NCBI GenBank assembly: GCA_003427395.1
Contig: BFEA01000298.1
Coordinates: 1,313,819 to 1,377,818 of the forward strand
Direction: 5' to 3'
Length of the DNA stretch: 64,000 bases
Source: Chara braunii
Lineage: Eukaryota; Streptophyta; Charophyceae; Charales; Characeae
Positions 1 to 10,480 of the stretch are shown one piece after another (the first letter of the stretch is position 1; each line of letters begins with the position of its first letter). The notes under the pieces were generated by a model. That model did not search any database and had not been told where the DNA came from. It was given only the letters and a program-made list of their open reading frames with translations. The position numbers and the translations under genes are program-made.

Positions 1-140
1 AACGAGTCTACGCCTAATCAATCCATGATCAATCATGTCGTCAATCTGTCTTCTCAACTCCTCCAACTCGCCTTGCCCCATACAGTAGACGCAGCCCTTT
101 GGAGGAACACTCCCTTTTATTATCTCGATCTTGTGTTTGA
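1..140 (-). pseudogene. Ty3-A reverse transcriptase, N-terminal fragment
   Basis: Minus-strand codons read HKIEIIKGSVPPKG followed by GELEELRRQIDDMIDHGLI, the conserved entry to the RT domain in Ty3/gypsy elements (acceptor segment 'ELRRQLDDLL..GLIRPS'). The catalytic palm would lie left of position 1. A frameshift occurs about 140-180. Only the fragment is visible. Confidence 0.75.
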
Positions 141-539
141 CACACGAGGACTCCACGAGGTTCAGCCAGAATTTCAAGATATCGATCTAGTAGATGGTGA
201 ATGTTTGTTGGGACTTCCGGTGCAGGATCATCCTCATCATGAGAGAGAAAATCAGTTTGAGAATGTATAGCAATAACAAGCGAATTTGAAGTAGTTGGAT
301 TAGAAGTAGATCTATCTCTTACAGTAGAAGTAGATGGAACAAACGTAGATGTAGTAGAAGTATAATTATTTTTCGAGGTAGAAAATGCAGCAAAAATGGC
401 GCATGGAGAGGTTTACAAGGGCAACATGCACAAGCTCACCTTCTTTGCGCTTGCGCACTGATCTGCAAAATTTGCTCGCACTCAAAAGAGTCACTGGGAC
501 TCGCACGTCTCATCCAACAAGACAGTACACTCGTTCTCC

Positions 540-860
540 TTGGTGTCACGCACCACAAACTGAGTATCTGACCACGTGGTCCTTAGGCAATGGGCTTTTA
601 ACCAGCCCAAACCAATGACAACGTCGAAGGGACTCTTGTCGAAGACATAGAAATTCAACTCATGAGTGATAGTGCGATCTTTGTCAAAGGTGATGCGTAC
701 ACCTTTGATAGCATGTGTTGAGGTGACAACCTCTTGGTTGCCTACCTGGATCTAACAAGGGTTTTGCAATTTCACTTGCTTCATTCCCAAGCCCGCCTTG
801 TGAATCCCGTTAGGAGAAAAAAAGTTAGTTATGGAACCATTATCAATCAAGACACGGATG
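540..860 (-). pseudogene. Ty3-A retropepsin-like aspartic protease
   Basis: The minus strand encodes YIRVLIDNGSITNFFS. The D-N-G at 836-844 replaces the usual D-S/T-G catalytic triplet, and the flanking hydrophobic strand and the following NFFS fit gypsy proteases of the 'IDSGATHNF' type. After the frame stops near 752 a neighbouring frame supplies the C-terminal flap-and-strand segment FDVVIGLGWLKAH (about 610-650), which is diagnostic for the end of gypsy protease. The enzyme would process the Gag-Pol polyprotein. The copy is frameshifted and inactive. Confidence 0.7.
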
Positions 861-1155
861 TATCGGCGGTTGATGAGCAGCTTGAAGAAGATCAGTTTCA
901 CTCCCCCTTGAACACGACGTTGCTGTTTGAGTTGCAGCCAATGTTCCAGGTGAGAATGAAAGTTAACTTCCTTAGTCTTCTCCCAAGGCTCAGTGTAAAG
1001 TGCTTGATCTGCGGCAGCCTTGGTTTCAACATCGGTTCGGGCTTCAAGAGCAGGTTGCTCCTTGGAGGGGCCTGCAGCCGACTGTTCAACTTCCCTTGTT
1101 GTAGAGAGTGTTGATGACTCTTCTATGCCCTTTGCCTGTTTCCCTGCAGACAGTA

Positions 1156-1197
1156 TCAATCCTGCACTGCGTGCCCATGCTTTTCACAATGCAAGCA
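1156..1197 (-). pseudogene. Ty3-A gag CCHC zinc knuckle, last Cys codon is a stop
   Basis: The minus strand reads C-L-H-C-E-K-H-G-H-A-V-Q-D-stop, which is CX2CX4HX4C with its fourth ligand codon changed to TGA (1156-1158). A TGC or TGT codon needs one base change to become TGA. In intact gags this knuckle binds and packages the genomic RNA. The position between capsid and protease fits the family. Confidence 0.7.
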
Positions 1198-2390
1198 CAC
1201 GCACAGTTTGGATCCTCTTTCTCATTCTTTTTTACTGATGCGGAGGGCTTCCCAAGGCGGGGTGGAAGCATCCTCCAGCTTCTCAGGATTCTTGGGGAGG
1301 TGTGCCATGGTTCCTTTACCTGAATTGCAATTAGGCCCCTTGCTTGAAGTAGTCTTTCTAAAGGCATTATACTTTTCTTCGTCATTCATGTCAGACTCAA
1401 GGGCTGATGTAGAACAGCCCACTTCAGAGTCCAACTCTAGATTGTCATCTAGAGACAGATCATCCGCATAGGATTGATCCTCAGCCTCCCGATGCAGGGC
1501 AAACAGGTGGCTGCTTCCTTACCGCTTGCGTCGTGAACCTTTTCCTGCAGCTGGTATCTTTGCACGCCCGGCGAGGTTTTTGGCTTCTAGGTTGACTAGA
1601 TCCGTCAAAATATCACACCAGGTTGAATGCTCCTTGAGTCCTAGCCGGGAGTCAGTCTTCAGGGGCCACTCCCATAACTACATCCATGCAAGACTTGTCA
1701 GTCCAGCCCAGGTTTGGAGTAGTGAACAGACTAGTCAAATGTTGTTCCAAGGCCTGCATGGAAGTCTCCACTTTTGGCCCTTAAGGGCCTCAAGTTTCAG
1801 CCTTGCCTTGAGTGCAGCGTGCTTATCTTGATATTGTGCGATGATGAGGTCCTCAAGAGTACGTGCAGGAGTCACTTTCAACCACTTTGTCAGGTCAATC
1901 CTTTCATAACCTGCACTAACAGCTTGGAGTTCAATAAAACTTCATATGGCGGGTTCGATATTCGTGCCCATGATCATACTTCGGTATTCATGCGGCGTAC
2001 GCAGTACCTCGAGGTATGAGCGCATGGAGTTGATCCAAGAGGTAATAGCCCCCTTCCCGTCGTACTTGGATGGCATCGTGGCTGCCCTCTTGTCCACCAT
2101 GGGACCGCTATATTGGACGCCATGAAGAATTGCGGCGTTTTGTCCTTATGATCCTGCATTAGGACTGGGACCAATGCAGAACTGTCAGCGCTGCCGCTTG
2201 AAGAGTTGGCACCGTTTCCTGCGCAAGTCACAGTTCCACTCGACCTTTGCATGAGGACTGTGTTAGGGGGAAAACTTGGGATTGCAGCAGGACGCGGAGG
2301 ACGGAGGAGGGTCGGTTGGGCCTGCTTGAGGTCTGCAATCTCCGCTTGCAACTCTTGATTTTGCTGTTCTAGAGTTGTCACACGCTGTCG
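1198..2390 (-). pseudogene. Ty3-A gag (capsid region), frameshifted
   Basis: The frame opening near 2381 starts with a Gln/Glu-rich coiled-coil-like segment (TLEQQNQELQAEIADLKQ) followed by a Pro-rich linker. After a frameshift near 2095 the minus strand reads a capsid-like block with KYDGKGAITSWINSMRSYL (about 2085-2030), the W-rich helix found in Ty3/gypsy gag proteins. The frame then continues with stops to about 1800. Below that only short frames remain until the zinc-knuckle remnant. Gag would coat the element's RNA in cytoplasmic particles. The copy is dead. Confidence 0.65.
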
Positions 2391-2399
2391 GGACCTTTG

Positions 2400-3840
2400 G
2401 TTCCCAAATCAAGTCATGACCCTTAAGACGTGATATATGGCTGAAATGTGCACAAGAGAGGAAATTGAAGGAAGGAGACAAGAGAGAAGGAAAATGTCAG
2501 ACAGATAATCAAGATGGGACCACCGACACCAAAGTTCCAAGATGCGACTGGGGACCGATGGGACCAAGAACCCAAGAAGGGACACAGGATCAGGGAGGAG
2601 AAGGGAATTAGGAGCATAAAAACTTGGAATCCGCTAAGGAAGAAAGCCAATAACAGATTGGGAAACAGTTTGAAGGTTCCGGGAAAAACCGAGAAAAACG
2701 TTTTTTTTCGCAAGTCACAAAGGAAGAGAAAAAAGTGAGCAAACGTGAATGGAATGACTCCGCTCCAAGGCAGGAACGTCCGGAGGGATGTTGTCTGCCA
2801 CATATTAAAAGTGCATGTGCAACGGAGGCCCGTTGCTCAAGGAACTATTTTTTTGAAGCAAGAGAACGAAATGGAGAAAGACGGTATTTCCCGTAACTAC
2901 AAGAAACAAGGAAAGAATTGGCAAACAGGGTCGGAACGATGTCGTTCCAAGCCTAAAACGTCAAGAATGTCGGCGCCCACGACGTATTGAAAATACAAAC
3001 GTCACAGGGGTCAGATGAGTAAGGAACTAATTTTTGAATAAAGTGGGCGCCGTCAAGAGCATGCGGACGCACCGAGCGACAAGGATGTCGTCAGTTGTCC
3101 TGCGGCACATGAGAAATACTATGTGAAGGTGTGACTATCAAAAGGCTGCAGAAATCAATAAGTGCAACCCTCCTTCTTGAAGGAGTCCTTCTTGAAGGAG
3201 GACCGCCAGTAAATTAATACACAAATAATAGTGTCAGGAGGAATAGGGTCCGACGATGGCAAGGAAATAGTGCCTTGGTGCAACCACAGAAGGCGCCAGC
3301 ATGCGGCCTACGGGGCCACCCAATTACGGCATGAGAAAAACCTAAGTGCAGTGGAACCAAGCAAGGGGGTGCAAATAGATTAATAGGCACCAACTAGATA
3401 AGTGCCCAAGCACAAGGAATTGGAGAAATGGTTATCATTTGAGTGCCAAAATGTAAGGGGTTAGAAAAGAAGAAAGAAGGTCTCAATTTGAAGTCCTCTG
3501 GGCCTTGAAATTGAGGAAGGACTCAAGAGGGAGGCAACGGATCAGAAGAGCCTTAAAAGTGGAAGGCCCGGGTACACTGAACTTGAAAAATGAGGTCCTA
3601 GTGTAATCCGAAATAAAACAATCAGCAAAGGTGAGGAGAAAAAGGCCTAGAGAGAGAATAGGAGAGGTAGGAGAGAGTGGGAGCGGAAATAAAACAATCA
3701 GCAAGCCTAGATCCAAAATAAAACAATCAGCAAGCCGCCACATCATGGTCAACTTGTCCCTTTCCAAAAAAGTCTTAAATGCCTTGAACATGACTACATG
3801 AAGACTAGATGCAGTTGGGACAAAAACGGACGAAAGCGAA
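2400..3840. other. Unassigned stretch, short direct repeats only
   Basis: No coding motif was recognised. Visible details are a 15-base near-palindrome TCCTTCTTGAAGGAG occurring twice in succession (about 3172-3202), and an 18-base word AAATAAAACAATCAGCAA repeated three times between 3612 and 3735. The region should hold the upstream end of Ty3-A, but I could not find LTR ends or a primer-binding site. Confidence 0.5.
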
Positions 3841-3841
3841 C

Positions 3842-4115
3842 ACCTAGAGCAAAAAAAAACACATGTTTGAGATCTATTTTGTGACCGGATTCATCCCAAG
3901 ATTAAACAGTTACAAAATATCTTGAATTTTCTTGATTTTCGGAGAGAAAATCAAGATAAATCAAGAAGGAGGTAGGCCGAGATGCAACGGATAAAAAAAA
4001 AGGAAAGCAAACACATGTTTCAAGTACATCCGGAGCCAATATTGGGTCCGGATGCACTTCGGGATGTGCTGCTTCATTTTGTTTCAGTTTGAGGCAAGTA
4101 TGGGGGCAACGGTGT
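3842..4115 (-). repeat. Inverted copy of the ~162-bp repeat found at 8.16-8.6 kb
   Basis: The reverse complement of this stretch follows 8255-8600 closely. Both have AAGTGCATCCGG, a second GGATG half-site, AACATGTGTTT, an ATCCGTTGNATCTCGG hairpin word, a block of AAAATCAAGATA and a final TGAAC/TGAATCCGGTCACAAA. This copy lies on the opposite strand about 4.3 kb from its relatives. Confidence 0.7.
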
Positions 4116-4605
4116 CGGGACCGGTGGGTCCCGAGATAAGTCTTGTACATTGAGAGGCGGTATACCGCAGAATTGTGCATGGCAGAGAAAACCGGAGGCA
4201 AGAAAGGATACAAAGATTGAAGGTATTAGTATTGGCACTTAGGGGCTTAGAGGTTGCCCTGGGGTGCCGGAACCACTGGACCAAGGAGGAGACTAGCGGA
4301 ACGGCGAGCGGCAAGAGACCATAGGAAATTAGCAAAGGCGGTTGTTCTCCCAACAGAAAGAAGAAGGACCACCAGGGAAAGTGGTGTCATAGGATTGCAC
4401 ACCGCAGTGAGAAAAGAATTGAAAAGAAAATAATAAGTAAGGTGTCGGCGCGTGAGGATGTAGCCCGGGCCAAGAGGGCCATCGGGATGCGGCGTCAAGA
4501 AGGCCAAGGGGCCATGGGCCAAGAAAAAGAGCCACAATCGGAGAGATTGGTGTACGGAATGTGAGGAAGACAAAGGGATGAGGCCACCATAACGGGGGGA
4601 AATGT
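4116..4605. other. Unassigned stretch
   Basis: No gene was recognised. A perfect 8-base hairpin TCGGGACC/GGTCCCGA with a 4-base loop lies about 4114-4133. Overlapping open frames on the minus strand have no known domain. Confidence 0.45.
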
Positions 4606-4890
4606 CAAAAGGACCCGGGACCACTGGTGGGACAAAGTGTCGAGGACCACCGACGGGACAAAGTGTCGGGGGCCACCGACGGGACAAGTACCGGCGGGAC
4701 GACCAATGGGACAAAGTGTCGGGGACCACCGGCGGGACAAGTACCAGCGGGACCACCGATGGGATAAGTGTCGACGAGACTACCGGTGGGACAAGTACCG
4801 ACGGGACTACCGGTGGGACAAGTATCGATGGGGACCACTAGCGGGACTAGTGTCGAGGACTAGCACGGGGCAAGTGTCGGGGACTGGCGG
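4606..4890 (+). repeat. 26-27 bp minisatellite
   Basis: About ten imperfect copies of a unit of the form GGGACAAAGTGTCGGGGAC plus CACCGAC (26-27 bases). Because units of 27 bases preserve frame, it gives long open frames on both strands (GT-rich peptides). These are a by-product of the repeat, not genes. Confidence 0.85.
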
Positions 4891-4924
4891 CGCTCTAAGG
4901 AAAAATTGGGGTGCGCCGTGAGGT

Positions 4925-5560
4925 GTAAATAGTATCGAGCATGAGATCAACCATGAAAGAATCGGAGCGTCTCCTACTAGCATGCGAGTGAAAATCAAGA
5001 GATTGAACAAGCCAAATCACAAGTATTGAGCATGAGATCAACCATGAAAGAATCGGAGCATCTCCCACTAGCATATGAGTGAAAAACAAGAGTTGAAGTG
5101 AATCAAATCACAAGTATTGAGCATGAGATCAACCATGAAAGAATCGGAGCGTCTCCTACTAGCATATGGGCGAAAATCAAGAGTTGAAGCAAGCCAAATC
5201 ACAAGTATTGAGCATGAGGTCAATCATGAAAGAACCGGAGCATCTCCTACTAGCATGTGAGTGAAAATCAAGAGTTGAAGCAACCCAAATCACAAGTATC
5301 GAGCATGAGATCAATCATGAAAGAATCGAAGCATCTCCTACTAGCATATGAGTGCAACTCAAGCTCTACACTAGGCCAAATCACAAGAATTGAGCAAGAG
5401 ACCAATCATGAAAGAATCGGAGCATCCCCTACTAGCATATGAGTGCAACTCAAGCTCTACACTAGACCAAATCACAAGAATTGAGCAAGAGATCATCCAT
5501 GAAAGAATCGGAACACTACCTACTAGTATATGAGTGAAAATTAAAAGGTAGAGTAGATCA
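4925..5560 (+). repeat. 91-bp satellite array, seven copies (forward)
   Basis: The marker word GAGCATGAG (GAGCAAGAG in the last two copies) starts at 4937, 5028, 5119, 5210, 5301, 5392 and 5483, an exact 91-base period. Each unit carries GAAAGAATCGGAGC and CTACTAGCATATGAGTG. The last two copies form a subfamily. The same satellite occurs in reverse orientation at 9597-10480. Confidence 0.95.
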
Positions 5561-5564
5561 AGGG

Positions 5565-5955
5565 GGAGAAGAAGAAGGAAAAGAAGAAGAAGAAGAAGAA
5601 GAAGAAGAAGAAGAAGAAGAAGAAGAAGAAGAGGAAAAAGAAGGAAGGAAGGAGAAGAAGAAGAAGAAGAAGAAGAAGAAGAAGAAGAAGAAGAAGAAGA
5701 AGAAGAAGAAGAAGACGAAAAAGAAGGAGAAGAAGAAGAAGAAGGAGAAGGAGAAGAAGAAGAAGAAGGAGGAGAAGAAGAAGAAGAAGAAGGAGAAGGA
5801 GAAGAAGAAGAAGAAGAAGAAGAGGAGAAAGAAATGAAGAAGAAGACAAGGAAGAAGGAGAAGAAGAAGAAGAAGGAGAAGAAGAAGAAAGAAGAAGAAA
5901 AAGAAGAAGAAGAAAAAGAAAAAGAAAAAGAAAAAGAAAAAGAAGAATAAGAAGG
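5565..5955 (+). repeat. (GAA)n microsatellite, about 390 bp
   Basis: Almost uninterrupted GAA/AAG triplets with occasional GGA and AAA interruptions, ending in (AAAAAG)n. The tract abuts the forward 91-bp satellite. Purine-pyrimidine mirror tracts of this kind can adopt triplex structure (known for GAA repeats in general). It creates artificial Ser/Leu/Phe-rich frames on the minus strand. Confidence 0.95.
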
Positions 5956-7439
5956 ATCATCTCCCTCCCACTCACCTTGTGGATGTCTTGGGGATGAAGT
6001 CTCAACCTTGGTGAAGCTTCCTCCCCCTTGGCTATGGCTCCCTCCTTCCTCCAGCCTTTCTCCCTCCTTTCTCACTTTCTCCCAAGTTGCCATAAGCTCC
6101 TACCTTTAAGGCTGTGGAGTCCTTCCCTCTAGGAGGGCTAAGGGGACTCCTTCTAGCCTTGCCTTCTACCTCACAGCCTGGTGGCTATGGCGGATCACCT
6201 TCCCCACTACCACTCGCCCCTAGAGCTTTACACACTAGCTCACAGTCTCTTCTAGACCTCCCAAACTGGCAGGGGTTCCCCTCACTTCACTACATATGAG
6301 TGTAAAGCTCTCACGGGCTCATCTCGGCAGCATGGACACTCCTCATGCAAATAGGAGTGTGGCGGACTGATTTCCCAGCTTATATAGGTTGGGGACAGTG
6401 CTTTGGCGAACCTATGAGCCTCCCCATGTGCCCCATGGTGGACCGAGGTACCCCCATGGCCAATTTTCACCACTAGGCCTCTCCGGGGGCACATGAGCCT
6501 CATTTTGGCCAGGTACATGCAGTCTAAGTGGTTGGTCCTAACTCGGACTGCCCCTTGGGCCTCTTTCCAGCCTCATGCCATTTGAAAAATGCTGCCCCCT
6601 TGAGTCCAAGGCCCAAAGGACAGCCTACTCGAGAGAAAAATGCGTTGTAGGGTTTTTTCTCGACTTTTTCTGATTTTGACCTCCCTTGGGTAGGCCGGAG
6701 CATTTTTCCATGTGGTGGCATATTTTCAGCCTTGAATCTGGCTGAGATCCAAGGCCAACAATATTCCGTGCCACCCCCAAGTAACCCTTGCTTCAAATTT
6801 GAGCCCCTAAGTCCAATTTTCCAATTTTTGGTGCATCTGGACCTCTGTTTGAGCCAAATGCACAATTTTGTCTTTTTCTGCCTTTTGTTTCTTTCCATTG
6901 TGGGCTGCCAACTCATTCCAGAGCTGGCCGTTTGTGATGACCTCATCAAAAACAGCCATATCATCTCCTCCATGGATCTAAATCTCAGATCCATGGTCCA
7001 GAAGAAAACCGGTCATTTTCCCTTTGCATTTTCTCTAATTTTATTCTTTTTAATTCAGATATTGTGGGGATATGGCCCCAAGGGCCATATATCTGCGATC
7101 CGGATTGCCCTCCCTTATTCTAGGAGGGATGAGGTCATCATTGGGACCTGCCAGTCCCTACTGCAGCAGTCCCAATAGGCCGACACATTTTCCTCCACCC
7201 TTTTCTCCCGTTTTGTCTCATTCTCCCTCCATTTTCTCCCCTTTTTCTTTTCTTTTTCTTTTATTTTTGCTACGACAAGTGTCAAACAGTTGTGCACTCT
7301 CTTTCTAGGTTTTGGAACCTCATTCATGGCCAGGTTCATGACCGGCTGTTGGCCGTTGCACCTCAGACTTCAATAATGGCACCCCCATGCTCCTAGGGGG
7401 CTCACTTTGCTCCCGTTAGTCTCAATTTTGAGCCCTCTT
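5956..7439. other. Unassigned stretch, no recognised gene
   Basis: Moderately GC-balanced sequence with pyrimidine tracts towards 7200-7270. The longest minus-strand frame (6524-6994, about 156 codons) shows no domain, signal peptide or repeat that I recognise. The 7150-7290 part is a diverged copy of the ~200-bp repeat at 8.7-9.2 kb (CAGTCCCTACTGCAG, a pyrimidine tract, then ACAAGTGTCAA). Confidence 0.4.
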
Positions 7440-7660
7440 GACTCCGATTTTCTTTTGACAGTCTTCTCTTGGCACGGGGCCCCCTAAAACTTTATTTTCT
7501 CATGCCTAGCTAGTCCGAGATATCCCGGATTGTTGGGCAGCCCTCCCATCTCCCGTTTCTCTTTTCTTTTTACTGCTAGTCCTCCCATTTGGGCTCCACT
7601 TGTGCGTGCACTAGTGGTGCTAATATTTTTCACCGTCAAGATCTTCGATCTTGACGGCGC
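7440..7660 (+). repeat. Direct duplicate (copy 1) containing a perfect 11-bp hairpin
   Basis: Matches 9380-9600 in order: a TCCGAGAT..CGGATTG hairpin, a CTTTTC tract, GCTAGT, CNAATATT, then the palindrome CCGTCAAGATC/GATCTTGACGG (about 7632-7656, 3-base loop). The second copy lies about 1.94 kb downstream. Confidence 0.65.
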
Positions 7661-7766
7661 CGTTGGCCTTGCGCAACCACTCCCCAAATTGGCTTGTGGT
7701 TGTTCCTTGGGACACCTCAAGTCCCCACCACTAACCTGTACTAGTTTTTTTTTTTTTTTTTTTCCC

Positions 7767-7800
7767 CTGTCTCTTATACACATCTAGATGTGTATAAGAG
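7767..7800. other. Tn5/Nextera mosaic-end adapter palindrome (assembly artefact)
   Basis: The 19-base mosaic end (7767-7785) is followed directly by its reverse complement (7786-7800, truncated by the gap), which is the circularisation junction produced by transposase-based mate-pair libraries. It is preceded by a T run and C run and followed at once by Ns. It is not biological sequence. Confidence 0.97.
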
Positions 7801-7886
7801 NNNNNNNNNNNNNNNNNNNNNNNNNNNNNNNNNNNNNNNNNNNNNNNNNNNNNNNNNNNNNNNNNNNNNNNNNNNNNNNNNNNNNN
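7801..7886. other. Scaffold gap (86 N)
   Basis: Unsequenced positions directly after adapter sequence. The continuity of the flanks (7766 and 7887) should not be assumed. Confidence 0.99.
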
Positions 7887-8159
7887 CATTTATTTTTTTT
7901 GCCCCGCCGGCGCGCGTCCCGTTTTTTTACTTTTATTATTTGGGCCCACTTGGTCCCTGACAACATCCCGGACGGTGTCCCATTTTTATTTTGAGACCCC
8001 CTTACCTTCGGTAGTCCCAAAATCTCCTCCTTGGGTGCCACATGTGTGCCGATTTTTCTTGGCCGTTGCCGCTTGCCGTCTTTATTTGCCCCATGCCGAA
8101 ATTACCTCTTTGTAGCCTTTTGGGCTTGCCGTGGCTCATTTTTTCTTAGCCTAGGCATC

Positions 8160-8600
8160 CTCATGCAGTCCGTTATTTCTCGGACTGCAGTCATGGCCAT
8201 TTTTCTAGTCTCACAGCCCCACAACTTGCCCCATGCTAAAAGAAAGTGAGGCGTCTCATTTCTAAGTGCATCCGGGCTCAATATTGGCTTCGGATGCACC
8301 TAAAACATGTGTTTTCCCTTCCCCATGCAGTCCGTTGCAGCTCAGACTGCAATAGGGGCCAATTCCCTAGCCCCAAAGCCCCACAACTAGCCCCTAATTG
8401 AAAGAAAAAGAAACGGACAATTTCCAAGTGCATCCGGTCTCCATTTTGACCCCCGGTGCACCTAAAACATGTGTTTGGCCTACCTCATGCAATCCGTTGT
8501 ATCTCGGTTGCATGAGGACTTGATTTTTCTTGGTTTTCTCTGCAAATTTAAAAGAAAATCAAGATACTTTGTAACCGACATATGCCAGAATGAACCTGGT
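8160..8600 (+). repeat. ~162-bp repeat, hairpin-bearing, 2.7 copies
   Basis: A short hairpin starts at 8164, 8326 and 8488, a 162-base period: TGCAGTCCG..CGGACTGCA, TGCAGTCCG..CAGACTGCA and TGCAATCCG..CGGTTGCA. Between the hairpins lie CCCCACAACT, AAGTGCATCCGG and CCTAAAACATGTGTTT. Diverged single hairpins of the same type occur near 7510, 9287 and 9450, and an inverted copy at 3842-4115. Confidence 0.8.
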
Positions 8601-8639
8601 CACAAATGCATCCCCTAGGTGGTCGTTTTTTGTTGTTAG

Positions 8640-9240
8640 TGCCCTTTTGACTTTTTTTTTTTTTTTTTTTTTCCCCCCCCCCTCCACTTGTGGACAGTAG
8701 GGACTTGCTAGTCCCTACTTACTGCAGTCCCTGCTTACGGCCAACTCACTCATTCCCTCTCACCTTCCATTTTCTTTTTATTTTTCTTTTTATTTTTGCA
8801 TGCCAAGTGTCAACTAGCCGTTAAGACCCTTTTCTTTTTTCTTTTCTTTTCTTTTCTCTTCTTTTTCTTTTCCCTCCTTTTTCTTGGACAGTAGGGGTTT
8901 GCCCGTCCCTACTTGTCAGTCCCTACTAACGGTCAACTCACCCATTCCCTCTCACCTCCTATTTTCTTTTTTTTTTTCTTTTCTTTTTGCATGACAAGTG
9001 TCAACTAACCGTTAAGGTCCTTTTCTTTTTTCTTTTCTTTTTTCTTTTTTTTTCTTTTCTTTTCTTTTCTTTTCTTTTCTTTTCTTTTTCTTTTCCCTCC
9101 TTTTTCTTGGACAGTAGGGACTTGCCAATCCCTACTTGTCAGTCCCTACTAACGGCCAGCTCACTCATTCCCTCTCACCTCCCATTTTCTTTTTCTTTTT
9201 CTTTTTGCATGCCAAGTGTCAACTAGCCGTTAAGGCTTTT
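8640..9240 (+). repeat. ~200-bp repeat with CTTTT tract, three copies
   Basis: The word GGACAGTAGG starts at 8692, 8886 and 9109. Each unit continues with two or three CAGTCCCTACT motifs, CTCACTCATTCCCTCTCACCT, a TTTTC tract and GTGTCAACTANCCGTTAA. Length differences (194 and 223 bases) come from the pyrimidine tracts. Confidence 0.85.
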
Positions 9241-9379
9241 TTTTTGGCTCTTCCTCTTAGTTTTGGCCTTTTCCATGCTCAAGGGTCAGTCCGTTATTTC
9301 TTGGACTGCACTTGTGGCCTTTCCATGGCCATGAGGGTCTCCGTTTGCCCTTATTCCTTCCAAACGGTAGACCCTCATA

Positions 9380-9596
9380 CTCCGATTTTCTCCCGGAGGC
9401 CTATTTTTCTCATGGAGTCATTTTTTACTTCATTTTCTTGTGGGAGGTCAATCCGAGATTTTTCGGATTGCTCCCATGCCTCCCCTCACATGTTTCTTTG
9501 CTGTTTTTCTTTTTCTTTTGGCCTTCCCGCTTGCTCCCACTAATGCTTATGCTAGTCGCACCAATATTCTTGGCCGTCAAGATCTTTTGATCTTGA
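9380..9596 (+). repeat. Direct duplicate (copy 2) ending in GTCAAGATC/GATCTTGAC hairpin
   Basis: Second copy of the 7440-7660 segment. The hairpin (about 9575-9596) directly abuts the reverse-oriented 91-bp satellite, marking a boundary of the array. Confidence 0.65.
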
Positions 9597-10480
9597 CAGT
9601 GACTCATATGCTAGTAGGAGATGCTCCGATTCTTTCATGGATGATCTCATGCTCAATACTTGTGATTTGGCTTGCTCAATCTCTTGATTTTCACTCATAT
9701 GCTAATAGGAGATGCTCCGATTCTTTCATAGTTGATCTCATGCTCAATACTTGTGATTTGGTTTGCTCAATCTCTTGATTTTCACTCATATGCTAGTAGG
9801 AGATGCTCCAATTCTTTCATGGTTGATCTCGTGTTCAATACTTGTGATTTGGTTTGTTCATTTCAATCTCTTGATTTTCACTCATATGCTAGTAGGAGAT
9901 GCTCCGATTCTTTCATAGTTGATCTCATGCTCAATACTTGTGATTTGGCTTGTTCAATCTCTTGATTCTCACTCATGAGCTAGTAGGGGATGCTCTGATT
10001 CTTTCATAGTTGATCTCATGCTCAATACTTGTGATTTGGCTTGCTCATTCTCTTGATTTTGACTCACATGGTAGTAGGAGATGCTCCGATTCTTTCATGG
10101 TTGATCTCATGCTCAATACTTGTGATTTGGCTTGTTCAACCTTTCGATTTTCACGCACATGCTAGTAGGAGATGCTCCGATTCTTCCATGATTGACCTCA
10201 TGCTCAATACTTGTGATTTGGCTTGCTTTATCTATTGCCTTTCACTCATATGCTAGTAGGAGATGCTCCGATTCTTTCATGGATGATCTCATGATCAATA
10301 CTTGTGATTTGGCCTACTCAATCTCTTGTTTCCCACTCGTATGCAAGTAGGAGATGCTCCGATTCTTCCATAGATGATCTCTTGCTCAAATCTCGTGACT
10401 TGGTCTAGTATAGAGCTTGCTTTTCACTCACATGCTAGTAGGAGATGCTCCGATTCTTTGTGGGTGATCCCGGATTCAAA
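9597..10480 (-). repeat. 91-bp satellite array, ten copies (reverse)
   Basis: The marker CTCATGCTC or its variants starts at 9646, 9737, 9828, 9924, 10015, 10106, 10197, 10288, 10379 and about 10469. Nearly all intervals are 91 (one is 96 because of a 5-base insertion TTTCA). It is the reverse complement of the 4925-5560 satellite, so the two arrays face each other around 4.0 kb. Confidence 0.95.

Larger units (their letters stand above)
1..2400 (-). mobile_element. Ty3-A: decayed Ty3/gypsy retrotransposon, 3' part beyond the window edge
   Basis: Reading the minus strand from about 2390 down to 1 gives gag, a CCHC-knuckle remnant, an aspartic protease and the beginning of reverse transcriptase, the Ty3/gypsy order. 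Every part is broken by frameshifts or stops. No LTR or primer-binding site was found upstream (2400-3840). The element is unlike Ty3-B and Ty3-C in protein sequence, so it belongs to another lineage. The rest of pol must lie to the left of this window. Confidence 0.8.

Noticed and set aside
4925-5560. Regularly spaced 91-base repeats as a possible CRISPR array
   Set aside because: The whole 91-base unit repeats; there are no unique spacers, no cas genes and the context is eukaryotic.
5371-6093. 240-codon Ser/Leu/Phe-rich minus frame
   Set aside because: Translation of the (GAA)n tract; low complexity, not a protein gene.
7484-8041. Open frames running into or across the N gap
   Set aside because: They include adapter sequence and unknown bases.
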